DNA of 6,393 bases from Deinococcus aquatilis DSM 23025 (GTDB lineage: Bacteria > Deinococcota > Deinococci > Deinococcales > Deinococcaceae): contig NZ_KB899780.1 of assembly GCF_000378445.1 (NCBI RefSeq), positions 1 to 6,393 on the forward strand. The letters are read 5' to 3'. Under the pieces are notes generated by a model, which was given only the letters and a program-made list of their open reading frames with translations, was not told the origin of the DNA and made no database searches. Below are positions 6,069-6,393 of the stretch, piece after piece. Positions within the stretch are counted from its first letter, which is position 1. Each line of letters begins with the position of its first letter. A program made the translations under genes and the position numbers.

Positions 6069-6393
6069 TAGTACAGCGTTTTACAATTTAGTAGAGTCAG
6101 ATATGCCTCGTTCTCTGCGTTACAAAGTGGAGTTAAGCCCTGAGCAGGAACAAAGCCTGAAAGCAATCACGACGAAAGGGAGCCACAAGGCGCGGGTCAT
6201 GACCCGCGCCCAAATTTTGCTGATGGCCCATCGGCAGTTGGGCGATTTGGCGATCAGCGAGGCCCTAGGGATCAGCGTGCAGATGGCGCAATCGATCCGA
6301 AAACGCTTTGTGTTGGGTGGTTTAGACGCGGCGCTCTACGACGCACCTCATACCGGCCGACCCGCAAAGTTTACGGGCCAAGATCGGGCGGCC
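6069..6393 (+). mobile_element. IS630-family element, left end and 5' part (runs off right edge)
   Basis: A transposase of IS630 type begins at 6103, so the element's left end lies between the regulator's Shine-Dalgarno (6052-6056) and 6103. The TA at 6069-6070, followed by GTACAGCGTTTTACAATTT, is the most likely target-site/terminal-repeat junction, because IS630 elements insert at TA. The opposite terminal repeat is outside the window, so the boundary is inferred. Confidence 0.6.
6103..6393 (+). CDS. IS630-family transposase, N-terminal part (runs off right edge)
   Basis: The frame from ATG 6103 is open to the window end (97 codons). It begins MPRSLRYKVELSPEQEQSL, continues with RVMTRAQILLMAHRQLGDLAISEALGISVQMAQSIRKRF, then GGLDAALYDAPHTGRPAKF. 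This is the characteristic N-terminal helix-turn-helix of IS630-type transposases, ending in the (A/P)..GRP(A/P)KF linker that precedes the DDE domain, which is cut off here. It belongs to a different subgroup from the transposase at the left edge, so the two do not frame a composite transposon. A TACAAT hexamer at 6082-6087 could serve as a -10; the Shine-Dalgarno is poor. Nothing suggests disruption in the visible part. Confidence 0.9.
   Translation, partial: MPRSLRYKVELSPEQEQSLKAITTKGSHKARVMTRAQILLMAHRQLGDLAISEALGISVQMAQSIRKRFVLGGLDAALYDAPHTGRPAKFTGQDRAA

Noticed and set aside
1..6393. CRISPR arrays, tRNA or rRNA genes, tandem repeats, defence or toxin-antitoxin pairs
   Set aside because: No regularly spaced repeats, cloverleaf-like segments or recognisable toxin, antitoxin or defence motifs were found on reading both strands.

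Overview
This 6.4 kb window looks like an accessory, insertion-sequence-bounded stretch of a fairly GC-rich bacterial replicon. The overall look (Leu/Ala/Pro/Arg-rich proteins, a non-lipidated family 5 binding protein, IS630-type elements) would suit Deinococcus or a relative, but no marker gene fixes the taxon, so this is a low-confidence guess.

Layout. At the left edge is the N-terminal helix-turn-helix part of one IS630-family transposase, reading leftward off the window (about 1-200). It abuts a long plus-strand reading frame of unknown function (about 203-1594) that appears to have lost its 5' end to the IS insertion. A 323-base gap (1595-1917) holds a doubtful small membrane-protein ORF and a strong hairpin. 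The hairpin lies between the convergent ends of the unknown gene and a minus-strand gene for a secreted DppA-like family 5 substrate-binding protein (1918-3504). A 355-base gap (3505-3859) with no convincing gene separates this from two further minus-strand genes: a divergent tryptophan synthase beta-like PLP enzyme (3860-5092) and, upstream of it, an AraC-family regulator (5227-6045). A second IS630-family transposase of a different subtype (6103 to the right edge) reads rightward, and its element seems to end only a few bases upstream of the regulator's Shine-Dalgarno.

How it may work together. The regulator and the TrpB-like gene are co-directional (134 bases apart if the enzyme starts at the ATG with the good Shine-Dalgarno) and probably form a regulator-enzyme pair. 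No trpA is present. The TrpB-like protein keeps the PLP lysine and several other active-site residues, but by alignment from memory it has replaced the Asp and Arg that form the closed-state salt bridge of classical TrpB, and the first Gly of the phosphate loop. A stand-alone enzyme with altered amino-acid specificity is therefore more likely than a housekeeping tryptophan synthase. The binding protein is an orphan (no permease or ATPase in view) and could feed the same pathway or be unrelated. Nothing in the window clearly amounts to a new defence or mobile system; the divergent TrpB/AraC pair is the most interesting element.
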